This document shows positions 34,241 to 42,190 of a stretch of DNA of 43,013 nucleotides, one piece after another. Position numbers and translations under genes: made by a program. Positions within the stretch are counted from its first letter, which is position 1; the number at the start of each line of letters is the position of its first letter. Below the pieces are notes generated by a model that had not been told where the DNA came from, made no database searches, and worked only from the letters and a program-made list of their open reading frames with translations. Source of the DNA: Phyllobacteriaceae bacterium (lineage in GTDB: Bacteria > Pseudomonadota > Alphaproteobacteria > Rhizobiales > Rhizobiaceae); assembly GCA_024645155.1 (NCBI GenBank), contig JAHEGF010000002.1, positions 1-43,013 on the forward strand, read 5' to 3'.

Positions 34241-35662
34241 TTGAACCATTTTGAAGCCCTCGGGCTCTCCCCCGTCATAACAAAACCTCTTTCCGCGCTC
34301 GGCTATGACACGCCGACACCCATACAGCGCGAAGGCATACCTCTTCTTTTAAGTGGCCAAGACCTGATGGGTCTTGCGCAAACCGGCACCGGTAAAACCG
34401 CTGCATTCGGCTTGCCGCTGGTCCAGCATTTGCTGGGTATAGGCACCAAGCCGGCATCCAGGACAGTGCGAGCGCTTATCCTTGCGCCAACGCGTGAACT
34501 GGTAAACCAGATCGCCGTCAACATGCGTACCTTTGTTCGGCCGACCCATCTTCGTGTAACGACCGTTGTCGGCGGCTCATCGATAGGCGTGCAAATACGC
34601 AACCTGTCGCGCGGTACGGATATTCTGGTTGCCACCCCCGGCCGGCTGCTCGATCTCGTCGACCGGCGCGCCGTTCAGCTCGAAACCGTGAAGTTCCTCG
34701 TGCTGGACGAAGCCGATCAGATGCTTGATCTCGGATTTATTCACGCGTTGCGCAAAATCGCCAACCTCGTCGGAACTCCGCGCCAGACCATGCTGTTTTC
34801 GGCAACGATGCCGAAGCAGATAGCAGATCTAAGCCGCGCTTACCTGACCGATCCCGTACGCATCGAGATGACTCCTCCCGGCCGCGCTGCTGACAAGGTG
34901 CGCCAGACGGTGCATTTCGTTTCGCAACGCGCCAAGTCTGACCTGTTGAAATCCTGTCTCGGCGAACGGCCAGATGATTTGTCACTGGTATTCTCGCGCA
35001 CGAAACATGGCGCTGAAAAACTGATGAAGCACCTGGTGGCAAGCGGATTTTCCGCCGGTTCCATCCACGGGAACAAAAGCCAGGGGCAGCGCGAACGCGC
35101 TATCAAGGCCTTTCGTTCGGGCGAGATCCGTATCCTGGTCGCGACCGATGTCGCCGCCCGTGGTATCGACATACCAGGTGTCAGCCATGTGTATAATTAT
35201 GATCTTCCGGAAGTCGCGGAAAACTACATCCATCGCATTGGCCGGACCGCGCGCGCAGGCGCTGGAGGCGAGGCTATCGCGTTTTGTTCTCCCGATCAGG
35301 GAAAGCTGTTGCGCGGTATAGAGAAGCTGATGGGGCTCGGAATTGAGGTCGCCGGTGGCGACCCTTCTGCAACGGAAGATAATTCACCGGTTAGCGAGAA
35401 GAAACCTCATCACCGCGGCCAGGGGCCCGGCGGCAAAGGCCGGAACCGGCAGTCAGACCGCAATCCCCGCAAAAGCTCGCACCGGAAACAAGCGTCAGGC
35501 GGCGAGATTGAAACCGGAAATGAGCCGCAACGCGTCTTTGACGGTGACCGGATAAGCGAAAAACGGGACAGGCCAGCTAACGCCAACCGTCCGCAAAAAG
35601 GCCGGACAGGCCGTTCCACCAGTGCAAAATGGCGTGCCCGCCGCAGAAGGCCTGCAGCCTAA
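34241..35662 (+). CDS. DEAD-box RNA helicase (RhlE-like)
   Basis: ATP-dependent RNA helicase. Motifs in order: Q (PTPIQ), I (AQTGTGKT, about 46-53), Ia (PTRELVNQ), GG, TPGR, II (VLDEADQMLD), III (SAT), IV (LVFSRTKHG), V (ATDVAARGID) and VI (HRIGRTARAG). A 110-residue Arg/Lys/Gly-rich tail after residue 360 probably binds RNA. I chose the TTG at 34241 because the product then begins MNHFEALGLSP, the RhlE-type N-terminus. An ATG at 34178 and a frame open to 33977 are alternatives but add non-conserved sequence. The gene may be cold-induced, given its long leader and desaturase neighbour. Confidence 0.92.
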   Translation: MNHFEALGLSPVITKPLSALGYDTPTPIQREGIPLLLSGQDLMGLAQTGTGKTAAFGLPLVQHLLGIGTKPASRTVRALILAPTRELVNQIAVNMRTFVRPTHLRVTTVVGGSSIGVQIRNLSRGTDILVATPGRLLDLVDRRAVQLETVKFLVLDEADQMLDLGFIHALRKIANLVGTPRQTMLFSATMPKQIADLSRAYLTDPVRIEMTPPGRAADKVRQTVHFVSQRAKSDLLKSCLGERPDDLSLVFSRTKHGAEKLMKHLVASGFSAGSIHGNKSQGQRERAIKAFRSGEIRILVATDVAARGIDIPGVSHVYNYDLPEVAENYIHRIGRTARAGAGGEAIAFCSPDQGKLLRGIEKLMGLGIEVAGGDPSATEDNSPVSEKKPHHRGQGPGGKGRNRQSDRNPRKSSHRKQASGGEIETGNEPQRVFDGDRISEKRDRPANANRPQKGRTGRSTSAKWRARRRRPAA

Positions 35663-35753
35663 CCTGCCTGGTACCGGTACAGCGGGTTGACCGGCGGCAA
35701 AGTGCCTGCTCTTGTGCGCGGATAACGTTCCCGCGCACGAGAGAATCAACCTG

Positions 35754-36101
35754 ATGACTGTCAAACGGCTGCACAAAGGCTCCCGCATGAGCCAAATCGT
35801 AATTTACAACCGAACCATCTACCTCGCCGGACAAGTTGGCACGGGTTCAACCGTCGGCGAACAGACGGCGGATATGCTCGCTAAAGTCGACCGCCTTCTA
35901 AATGAGGCCGGTGCGTCGAAGTCAAATATTCTGTCGGCAATGATTTGGCTGTCTGATATGGCGAATTTCGCGGAAATGAACCTGGTATGGGACAACTGGA
36001 TCGACAGCGACAATCCGCCCGCGCGCGCGTGTGGTGAGGCCCGGCTGGCAACCGCGGAACATCTTGTCGAAGTTGTCATCGTTGCGGCCAAACCGGACTG
36101 A
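35754..36101 (+). CDS. RidA family enamine/imine deaminase
   Basis: 115-residue protein of the RidA/YjgF family, which hydrolyses reactive enamines and imines made by PLP enzymes and amino-acid oxidation. The active-site arginine lies in NPPARACGEARL, and the closing VEVVIVAA strand is present. The start at 35754 follows GAGAGA; the frame extends to 35712. The stop lies 6 bases before an ornithine-cyclodeaminase-family gene whose substrate is probably a cyclic imine, so the two may work on the same intermediates. Confidence 0.86.
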   Translation: MTVKRLHKGSRMSQIVIYNRTIYLAGQVGTGSTVGEQTADMLAKVDRLLNEAGASKSNILSAMIWLSDMANFAEMNLVWDNWIDSDNPPARACGEARLATAEHLVEVVIVAAKPD

Positions 36102-36107
36102 TCTGCG

Positions 36108-37049
36108 GTGCGCATTTTTGATGCAGCCCAGACTGCCGCGGCCCTTGAGTGGAAACCGCTGATAGATGCGCTTCGGGAGCAGTTTGCATCCGAATGCGTT
36201 ATGCCGCTCAGGCATCACCACAGTTTCGAGATTCCCGATGAACCTGATGGCACATTGCTGCTGATGCCCGCCTGGCAGGTGGGTGGCTATCTTGGCGTCA
36301 AGCAGGTCTGCGTGGTTCCGGGAAATTCCGGGCGCGGCCTGCCTGCGATTTATGGCATATACATCTTGTCATCGGCACGTACCGGGGAAGCGTTGGCGCT
36401 TTTTGACGGGGCGGAATTGACTGCGCGGCGAACAGCTGCCGCATCGGCGCTTGCCGCCGATTTTCTCGCTCGTCCAAACGCTACCCGGTTGCTAATTGTG
36501 GGTGCCGGCCGTTTGTCCCTCAATCTGGCGTTGGCCCATGCGGCGGTACGAAACATTACCGATATCAGGATTTGGGCTAGGCGGCGCGAGCAGGCTGTGG
36601 ACGTGTGCAGGGCAGGGGTTGCAGCCGGGCTGAACATGATGCCGGCCGAAGATTTGCGAGATGCCGCCGAACACGCCGATATTATCAGCTGTTGCACGCT
36701 TTCGCAGAAACCGTTGATCAAGGGTAACTGGTTGAAAAACGGCACTCATCTTGATCTCGTCGGAGCTTTCAAGCCGACCATGCGGGAAACGGATGATATA
36801 GCCGTGAAGCGCGCCAGCCTGTTTGTTGACACCCGCGACGGCGCTCTTGCAGAAGGCGGGGATATCGTCCAGCCAATCCGGGCTGGCGTTATCGCTGCGG
36901 CGGATATCAGGGCGGATTTATTCGATTTGTGCAGGGCAGGTTATCCGGGCAACCGAACCAGCAATGAGATTACGCTCTTCAAATCTGTGGGTGCGGCCCT
37001 TGAAGATCTTGCCGCTGCCAAGCTGGCCTATGAGACTGCGACAGACTGA
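36108..37049 (+). CDS. Ornithine cyclodeaminase/mu-crystallin family, probable delta-1-pyrroline-2-carboxylate reductase
   Basis: 313 residues. N-terminal substrate residues include the GVKQVCVVPGN lysine. The Rossmann motif is LLIVGAGRLSLNLALAH, followed by RIWARRREQA with arginines that favour NADPH, and the C-terminal KSVGAALEDLAAA helix. The family contains ornithine cyclodeaminase, alanine dehydrogenase and pyrroline-2-carboxylate reductases (LhpI type). With a trans-3-hydroxyproline dehydratase in the window and RidA just upstream, the reductase role is favoured: it would turn pyrroline-2-carboxylate into L-proline. The start is GTG at 36108, without a clear ribosome site. Confidence 0.8.
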   Translation: MRIFDAAQTAAALEWKPLIDALREQFASECVMPLRHHHSFEIPDEPDGTLLLMPAWQVGGYLGVKQVCVVPGNSGRGLPAIYGIYILSSARTGEALALFDGAELTARRTAAASALAADFLARPNATRLLIVGAGRLSLNLALAHAAVRNITDIRIWARRREQAVDVCRAGVAAGLNMMPAEDLRDAAEHADIISCCTLSQKPLIKGNWLKNGTHLDLVGAFKPTMRETDDIAVKRASLFVDTRDGALAEGGDIVQPIRAGVIAAADIRADLFDLCRAGYPGNRTSNEITLFKSVGAALEDLAAAKLAYETATD

Positions 37050-37069
37050 CGGTAGATATATATCCACCG
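37050..37069. terminator. Small hairpin between convergent genes
   Basis: CGGT and ACCG flank GATATATATC, a perfect palindrome, with one A/C mismatch in each arm. It starts directly after the reductase stop codon and sits in the 29-base gap before the convergent SRPBCC gene. No U-run follows, so it is a weak terminator at best. Confidence 0.3.
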
Positions 37070-37078
37070 GGAGACTAC

Positions 37079-37627
37079 CTAACCCCGGGTTTCAGAAATG
37101 GATTCGGCGGTGCCATGTGCCTCCAGATGCGCTTTGATCACCTTGAGACCGTTCGCAAGATTGCGTTTCCAGTCGAGTGTTACAAACAGCTGTAACAGGG
37201 GACGGGCAATGGCATTGCGGGGATGAAATCCATAGTCCCAAACGATCCGGCAATTGCCGCCTTCCGGGACTGCCTGCATAGTTGATACCGCGTAATCGGA
37301 CAGCAGGCGAACCGGGCTGGTGTAGGCCCAGGGCTGGTATCTGTAGGATGCGGGCAGGTTGGTTTCAAGTATCCGTTCAAGTGATGTCGTTCCGTCCTTG
37401 AAGAAGATCTTGCGGCAGGCTCCAGCCTTGCCCCATTCTGGCCCGGAGACAGGCTCGGTACCTGTAATCGGCGGAACGATGAGTGTGCCGAGCATAAAGT
37501 TCTCAATCGGCTCGAACATGTACCAGTCGAAAAATGTTTTGGCCGGAATGGCGATTACGGTCTCGACCCTGCACCTGGCGTAATTTTCGTCGTGGGTGTC
37601 GGGATCCGGTGGCGATGAATGCTTCAT
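37079..37627 (-). CDS. SRPBCC (START/polyketide cyclase-like) domain protein
   Basis: 182 residues. VETVIAIPAKTFFDWYM opens the helix-grip fold, followed by WGKAGACRKIFFKDGTTSLERIL and YRYQPWAYTSPVRLLSDYAVSTMQAVPEGGNCRIVWDYGF, split over beta strands, and a long C-terminal helix (NLANGLKVIKAHLEAHG). The fold class binds hydrophobic ligands; no function is assigned. No signal peptide. It lies 64 bases downstream of the GGDEF-EAL gene on the same strand. Confidence 0.75.
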   Translation of the reverse strand: MKHSSPPDPDTHDENYARCRVETVIAIPAKTFFDWYMFEPIENFMLGTLIVPPITGTEPVSGPEWGKAGACRKIFFKDGTTSLERILETNLPASYRYQPWAYTSPVRLLSDYAVSTMQAVPEGGNCRIVWDYGFHPRNAIARPLLQLFVTLDWKRNLANGLKVIKAHLEAHGTAESISETRG

Positions 37628-37691
37628 GTTTTTATACTTGGCAGATATTACATATTGTGAAAATGCCGGACGAATGTGCGCCTGACGGCAC

Positions 37692-40079
37692 TTACACGGC
37701 TTTTTTCAGTTCCTGGATTTCAGGCGCCGAAGCAATTTGCTTGTCGGCAATAAAGCTCTTGAGCAGATAAGCGGCGACCGCGGTCTGATCCATCGGTTTG
37801 GAGAAAAAGAACCCCTGCAACTGGTTGCACGCGATTTCGCTGAGAAACTTGGCCTGTTCCGGCGTTTCCACGCCTTCCGCTGTGACGGTCATCTGCAGTG
37901 TCTGGCCAAGCGATGCTATGGTTCTCAGAATATCTTGAGCGACGAGGTCTTCGGAAGATGCCATGACAAAGGACCGGTCGATCTTGATCTTGTCGAAGGG
38001 GAACTTCAACAGATATGACAGGCTCGAATAGCCGGTACCGAAATCATCAAGCGCGATGTTTACGCCGATTTTCTTGAGGCCCGAAAGGCGATCACGGACT
38101 TCCTCCTGATTTTTGATCAGCAGGCTTTCAGTCACCTCTATTTCGAGGCAATGAGCGGGCAGTCCGCTTTCCTTCAGTGCCGATGATACAGTTTCAACGA
38201 TGTCGGATGACTGAAAGTGCCTTGCAGACAGATTGACCGCGACAGTAAGGTCCTCCGTCCAAGTTGCGGCAATGCGGCAGGCCTCGCGCACCGTCCAATC
38301 GCCGATCTCACATATCATGCCACCCAGTTCGGCGATCGGGATGAATTCCGAAGGCGTAACGATGCCGCGAATCGGATGGTTCCAACGTATCAGCGCCTCA
38401 AAGCCCATCGGTTTTTGGCTGTCGGCGCCAATCAAAGGCTGGAAGTACAGCTCCAGTTCGCCGTTTTCCAGTGCCTTGCGCAATTCGGATTCGAGCATCC
38501 GCTTTTCGCGCAGATCGGTGTCCATCCGCGATTCAAAGAAGCAATGCAGACCGCGGCCTTCAGCCTTGGCGCGGTAAAGCGCCAAATCCGCATTTCGCAA
38601 AAGCTGATCGGGACGCGTACCGTTGATCGGTGCAATGGCAATACCAATACTGATGCCTATCAGGACCGTTTCGCCGTCGATTTCATAAGGTTTGCTGACT
38701 TCCGCAATCAATCTCTTTGCTATTTTTTCCAGCTCTTCGGCGGTCGCATCGTCCTGGATAATGATGGCGAACTCGTCCCCGCCAAGGCGGGCGATATTTT
38801 CCGTTCCGCGTAATGTCGTGCGTATCCTCTTGGCCACGGCACTCAGCAAGCTGTCGCCAACCAGGTGCCCGCGTGTATCGTTGACAGATTTGAAGTTGTC
38901 GAGATCCATATACAATACCGCAAACGGTGAGCCGTAGCGCTCCAGTCTTGCGACACAATGCTTGAGGTGTTCGGTGAATTTTGCACGGTTTAATAGACCG
39001 GTAAGCGGATCATTGTGCGCAAGGAAACTGATTTGGCGCTCGGCAAATTTCTTCGCCGTGATGTCTGATGCGGTGCCGACGTATCCGCGGTAAGACCCGC
39101 TTTCTGAATATATCGGCTTGCCGGTCAGCCGCCACCATTGTTCCTGGTCCCCAACGAGAACCCGGATCTCGAGGTCCTTGAATGTCTTCTGGTCTTCGAT
39201 CGAGAACCTGATTTCTTCAAGTGAAGAGTTGTTTCGGCCTGCAATGGTTGCCAGAAATTCGATAAAATCCTGCCCTTCGAGCGACGCGTCGGAGTGGGTG
39301 ACGCTTGCAAACCGGTCGGATACGCGGTCGATTTTTCCCTCGGAATCGAATTCCCAAAGCCAGTCGCTGGCGTTTTCCTCGAATTCCTTCAGCAGCAGCC
39401 CGATGATATCCCGCTGCGAGCGTACGGTTGCTTCCTGCTTAAAATTGCTGACGAAATCAAAGGACCTGCGGACCGATTCCGTGAAAATGATCACCGAGAA
39501 GCATGCAAGAAGCGAAAGAGCAGCGATGGTGTCTGTCATGCTCGGCAAGGCATATGCTGCAAATATTCCGCCAGCTATCGTAGGGAGCAGAAACGCGATC
39601 AACGCCTGAGGCAATATGGTCAGCATAAATCCGGTGACACAGATGATACCGGTATATTCGACTGCGCCAATCATACGGATCGAGGCTGTTGCCTGTGGCA
39701 TCACCAGTATCGGCATCAATCCCCAGAAAAGGCCGAAAATAAGGGAGTTGGCGATCAGTTTGTTCAACCGGTCAGGTGTCGCTGAACGGTGAACCGGCAG
39801 TTTGCGCCTGTCCAGCCAAACAACCAGCCTGCAAACCGCGAAAAAGTTCAACGCGCCGGCCCACAGCACGATCATGTTGAAATTTTCCATATCCACACAA
39901 ATTGCCAGCAATATCAACGTTATAGCGATATTGCCCAATGCCAATGCCGGAGTGGCGTCAGATACCGCCGAAATCTGCTTTGCATATAATACCGAAAGCA
40001 TATCATCATCGACTCTGTCGAGTGCGTCCGATGGAGCCGCAATTGCAGTATCAGCGTTTTTTTCTGGTTCCGGATGCAT
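37692..40079 (-). CDS. Membrane-bound PAS-GGDEF-EAL protein (c-di-GMP cyclase/phosphodiesterase)
   Basis: 795 residues. About six N-terminal helices (45-205) form a membrane sensor, followed by a PAS domain (235-345), GGDEF (355-515) and EAL (535-785). The cyclase motif RLGGDEF (G433-F437) is intact. The inhibitory site 5 residues before it reads RGTE instead of RxxD. In the phosphodiesterase, E561-A-L563, N616, E648, D678-D679, K699, E735 and Q755 are present, so both activities are possible. It is divergent from the alpha-oxoamine synthase gene across 256 bases. Confidence 0.93.
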   Translation of the reverse strand: MHPEPEKNADTAIAAPSDALDRVDDDMLSVLYAKQISAVSDATPALALGNIAITLILLAICVDMENFNMIVLWAGALNFFAVCRLVVWLDRRKLPVHRSATPDRLNKLIANSLIFGLFWGLMPILVMPQATASIRMIGAVEYTGIICVTGFMLTILPQALIAFLLPTIAGGIFAAYALPSMTDTIAALSLLACFSVIIFTESVRRSFDFVSNFKQEATVRSQRDIIGLLLKEFEENASDWLWEFDSEGKIDRVSDRFASVTHSDASLEGQDFIEFLATIAGRNNSSLEEIRFSIEDQKTFKDLEIRVLVGDQEQWWRLTGKPIYSESGSYRGYVGTASDITAKKFAERQISFLAHNDPLTGLLNRAKFTEHLKHCVARLERYGSPFAVLYMDLDNFKSVNDTRGHLVGDSLLSAVAKRIRTTLRGTENIARLGGDEFAIIIQDDATAEELEKIAKRLIAEVSKPYEIDGETVLIGISIGIAIAPINGTRPDQLLRNADLALYRAKAEGRGLHCFFESRMDTDLREKRMLESELRKALENGELELYFQPLIGADSQKPMGFEALIRWNHPIRGIVTPSEFIPIAELGGMICEIGDWTVREACRIAATWTEDLTVAVNLSARHFQSSDIVETVSSALKESGLPAHCLEIEVTESLLIKNQEEVRDRLSGLKKIGVNIALDDFGTGYSSLSYLLKFPFDKIKIDRSFVMASSEDLVAQDILRTIASLGQTLQMTVTAEGVETPEQAKFLSEIACNQLQGFFFSKPMDQTAVAAYLLKSFIADKQIASAPEIQELKKAV

Positions 40080-40101
40080 GTAACCAACTTCCTGCTTATT
40101 T

Positions 40102-40112
40102 ACCTGACAGGT
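40102..40112. promoter_or_regulatory. 11-bp palindrome in the GGDEF-EAL/oxoamine synthase spacer
   Basis: ACCTGACAGGT is a perfect palindrome around a central A, 23 bases upstream of the GGDEF-EAL ATG. It shares the ACCTG and CAGGT ends of lux-box sites but is only 11 bp against the usual 20 bp, so a LuxR-type site is not supported. Candidate operator only. Confidence 0.3.
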
Positions 40113-40245
40113 TAGTGGCAGTTTATGGATTTGAGGTTTATGAAAAGCGCCTGATGCCGGATCAACCGCGGTATCTCTGTGTTTGGTAACTGAAGTATGA
40201 ATTGCGTGCTCTTGTGCTGTTGAAATTTTTTCCTTGAAGATGCCA

Positions 40246-40302
40246 GGTTATCGATGTGTAAACCTAATCGTTTAAAAACATTTTCAGACATCGCTGATAA
40301 CC
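40246..40302 (+). promoter_or_regulatory. Long-range hairpin in the leader of the oxoamine synthase gene
   Basis: GGTTATC (40246-40252) pairs with GATAACC (40296-40302), and the next GATG can pair with CATC across a 3-base bulge. The loop of about 32 bases is AT-rich. The structure ends 22 bases before the AGGAG ribosome site, so it would not hide it. Transcription from upstream of 40246 is assumed. Confidence 0.35.
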
Positions 40303-40335
40303 ATGCTCCAAACAAAAAACATACAGGAGCAGGTA

Positions 40336-41718
40336 ATGAGCAGGAACAAGGCAACAGGACATTCTGATGGCAATGACATACCAGAAGCCGCATTAACCGG
40401 AAGTCTTCGTGACTTCCGTGCCCCAACGGGTACAGACCTGCTTGGCCGCACAGAGGGTTTTTTCAAATGGCAGGACCTTCGCCGTAAAAACGGCCTGTGG
40501 CCTTACACGCGCTCTACTGCTACCGCCCCGAAATCGCACTGCACCGCAAAAAGCGATGCCGGTGAAAACATGCATGGCGTCAATTTTGCCTCGCAAGACT
40601 ATCTCAGCCTGTCCTCGCACCCTGAAATAAAGCAGGCTGCAATGGAGGCGATTGAAGAATATGGCGTTCACAGTGCCGGGTCAGCCGTGCTGCTGGGGAA
40701 TACGCGTCATTCGCTGAGACTTGAAAGAACGATATCGGAATTCATCGGCGGCCACGACGTCGTACTTTATCCGTCCGGCTGGTCAGCGGGCTTTGCAGCC
40801 GTTCAAGGGTTTGTTCGTCCGAATGACCACGTTGTCCTGGATGTCCTGGCACACTCCTGCCTTCAGGAAGGTGCCCGCGCGGCAACCCAGAACATCTATT
40901 TTCATGGCCACCTCAATGTTGATGGGTTGCGCAGACGGTTGCAGCGGATCAGGGCAAATGACAAGGAGAACGGCATTCTGGTGGTAACGGAAAGCCTGTT
41001 TTCGATGCATGCCGATACGCCGGATATTGCCGCTCTGCGTGAAGCCTGCGATGAATTCGACGCGAAATTGCTGGTCGATTGCGCCCATGATTTCGGTTGC
41101 ATCGGTGAGGATGGTCTTGGCCATATCGGGCTGCAAGGGATGATGGACAAAGTCGACATCATCATTGGCAGTTTCTCGAAAACCTTCGCTTCGAATGGCG
41201 GCTTTATCGCGATCAAATCGCGCGGTGTAGCCGAGTATCTGAAATGTTACAGCGCGACACATACATTTTCGAACGCATTGTCGCCGGCGCAGGCGGCGTC
41301 GGTTCTTGCCGCATTCAAGATCGTGATGTCAGCGGAAGGTGCGGAGCGCCGGCGCGCCCTGATGGACAATATTCTTTACATGCGCAGTGAGTTTGCGAAA
41401 TACGACATGGAAGCATTGGGTGACCCGTCGCCGATTGTACCGGTGCGGATCGGAGCCGAAGGCCTCGCCCGCATAGCTTCACGCGAGCTGGTCAAGCTGA
41501 ACGCCATTGTAAATCTCGTCGAATATCCGGCAGTTCCGCAAGGCGGTGCGCGATTCCGGATTCAGGCCATGGCGGATCACAGCCGCGGCGATGTCGATGA
41601 ACTGGTGGCAGCGACGCGAAAGGCAATGAAGATGGCGGATCTCGAATTCCGTATCATCCGTGAAAGCGGCAGCCTTTCACCGCAGAAAACAATTGGCGGG
41701 AACCGGCAGGCTGCCTAA
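40336..41718 (+). CDS. PLP-dependent alpha-oxoamine synthase family protein
   Basis: 460 residues of the family that condenses amino acids with acyl-CoA (ALA synthase, KBL, BioF, serine palmitoyltransferase, CqsA/LqsA). The PLP lysine is K282 in GSFSKTFASNGG. D248 binds the PLP pyridine nitrogen in LLVDCAHDFG (the family consensus is DEAH or DDAH; here D-C-A-H), and H173 is probably the stacking histidine. An extra 80 N-terminal residues precede GVNFASQDYLSLSSHP. The start at 40336 follows AGGAG at 6 bases. The next gene, a receiver protein, starts 24 bases after the stop. Sphingolipid synthesis or a small signal molecule are both possible products. Confidence 0.82.
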   Translation: MSRNKATGHSDGNDIPEAALTGSLRDFRAPTGTDLLGRTEGFFKWQDLRRKNGLWPYTRSTATAPKSHCTAKSDAGENMHGVNFASQDYLSLSSHPEIKQAAMEAIEEYGVHSAGSAVLLGNTRHSLRLERTISEFIGGHDVVLYPSGWSAGFAAVQGFVRPNDHVVLDVLAHSCLQEGARAATQNIYFHGHLNVDGLRRRLQRIRANDKENGILVVTESLFSMHADTPDIAALREACDEFDAKLLVDCAHDFGCIGEDGLGHIGLQGMMDKVDIIIGSFSKTFASNGGFIAIKSRGVAEYLKCYSATHTFSNALSPAQAASVLAAFKIVMSAEGAERRRALMDNILYMRSEFAKYDMEALGDPSPIVPVRIGAEGLARIASRELVKLNAIVNLVEYPAVPQGGARFRIQAMADHSRGDVDELVAATRKAMKMADLEFRIIRESGSLSPQKTIGGNRQAA

Positions 41719-41742
41719 TTGCCGATAGCAGGGAAACAGAAA

Positions 41743-42141
41743 ATGACATATGACCGGATACCCAGGCTCCTGGCAGTCGATGACGACCCGGATTCTGCGG
41801 AGCTCATCGTCCGTGTGGCGGAACGGTGCGGATATGAAGCATTTGCAACTTCGGATTCCCGAGGCGTCGTTAGCCTGACCAAGGCCCTTGATCCCGATAT
41901 CCTGACCGTCGACATCTGCATGCCGAACATAGACGCCGTTGAGCTGTTTCATCTTTTGAGCGAAGCAGGAATCAACGCCCAGATCCTGATCGTCAGTGGC
42001 CAGGACGAAACAGTGCTTGAAGATACCCGCCAGATAGCGCTGAAACTGGGCCTTAAAGTTCCCTACACTCAACAAAAACCGCTGGATTTCCAGCGGTTAA
42101 GGGAGATGTTCGTAGCGCCTGAAGTTCAGGCGGCGTGCTGA
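41743..42141 (+). CDS. Stand-alone receiver (CheY-like) response regulator
   Basis: 132 residues, a single receiver domain with no output domain. The acidic pair is D13-D14 in AVDDDPDS, the phosphorylated aspartate D57 in TVDICMPN, the switch serine S85 in IVSGQDE, and the conserved lysine K112 in QQKPLD. All needed residues are present, so it should be phosphorylated by a kinase not in the window. The ATG at 41743 (GGGA 9 bases upstream) is preferred over a TTG at 41719. It is the second gene of the unit with the oxoamine synthase. Confidence 0.88.
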   Translation: MTYDRIPRLLAVDDDPDSAELIVRVAERCGYEAFATSDSRGVVSLTKALDPDILTVDICMPNIDAVELFHLLSEAGINAQILIVSGQDETVLEDTRQIALKLGLKVPYTQQKPLDFQRLREMFVAPEVQAAC

Positions 42142-42151
42142 TGGAATAGTA

Positions 42152-42183
42152 ACGGCTGGCCGATGTTGAAAATCGCCAGCCGT
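42152..42183. terminator. Bidirectional terminator hairpin
   Basis: ACGGCTGGC (42152-42160) and GCCAGCCGT (42175-42183) pair perfectly, extended by GAT/ATC after one bulged C. It lies in the 49-base gap between the response regulator and the convergent outer-membrane gene. No strong U-run on either strand. Confidence 0.6.
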
Positions 42184-42190
42184 GGTCAAT

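Noticed and set aside
33972..34244. 90-residue plus-strand ORF in the helicase leader
   Set aside because: Composition lacks coding character, no recognisable domain, and it overlaps the helicase start.
40102..40112. ACCTGACAGGT as a lux box for quorum sensing
   Set aside because: Lux boxes are about 20 bp; only the outer pentamers match, and no LuxR or LuxI gene is in the window.
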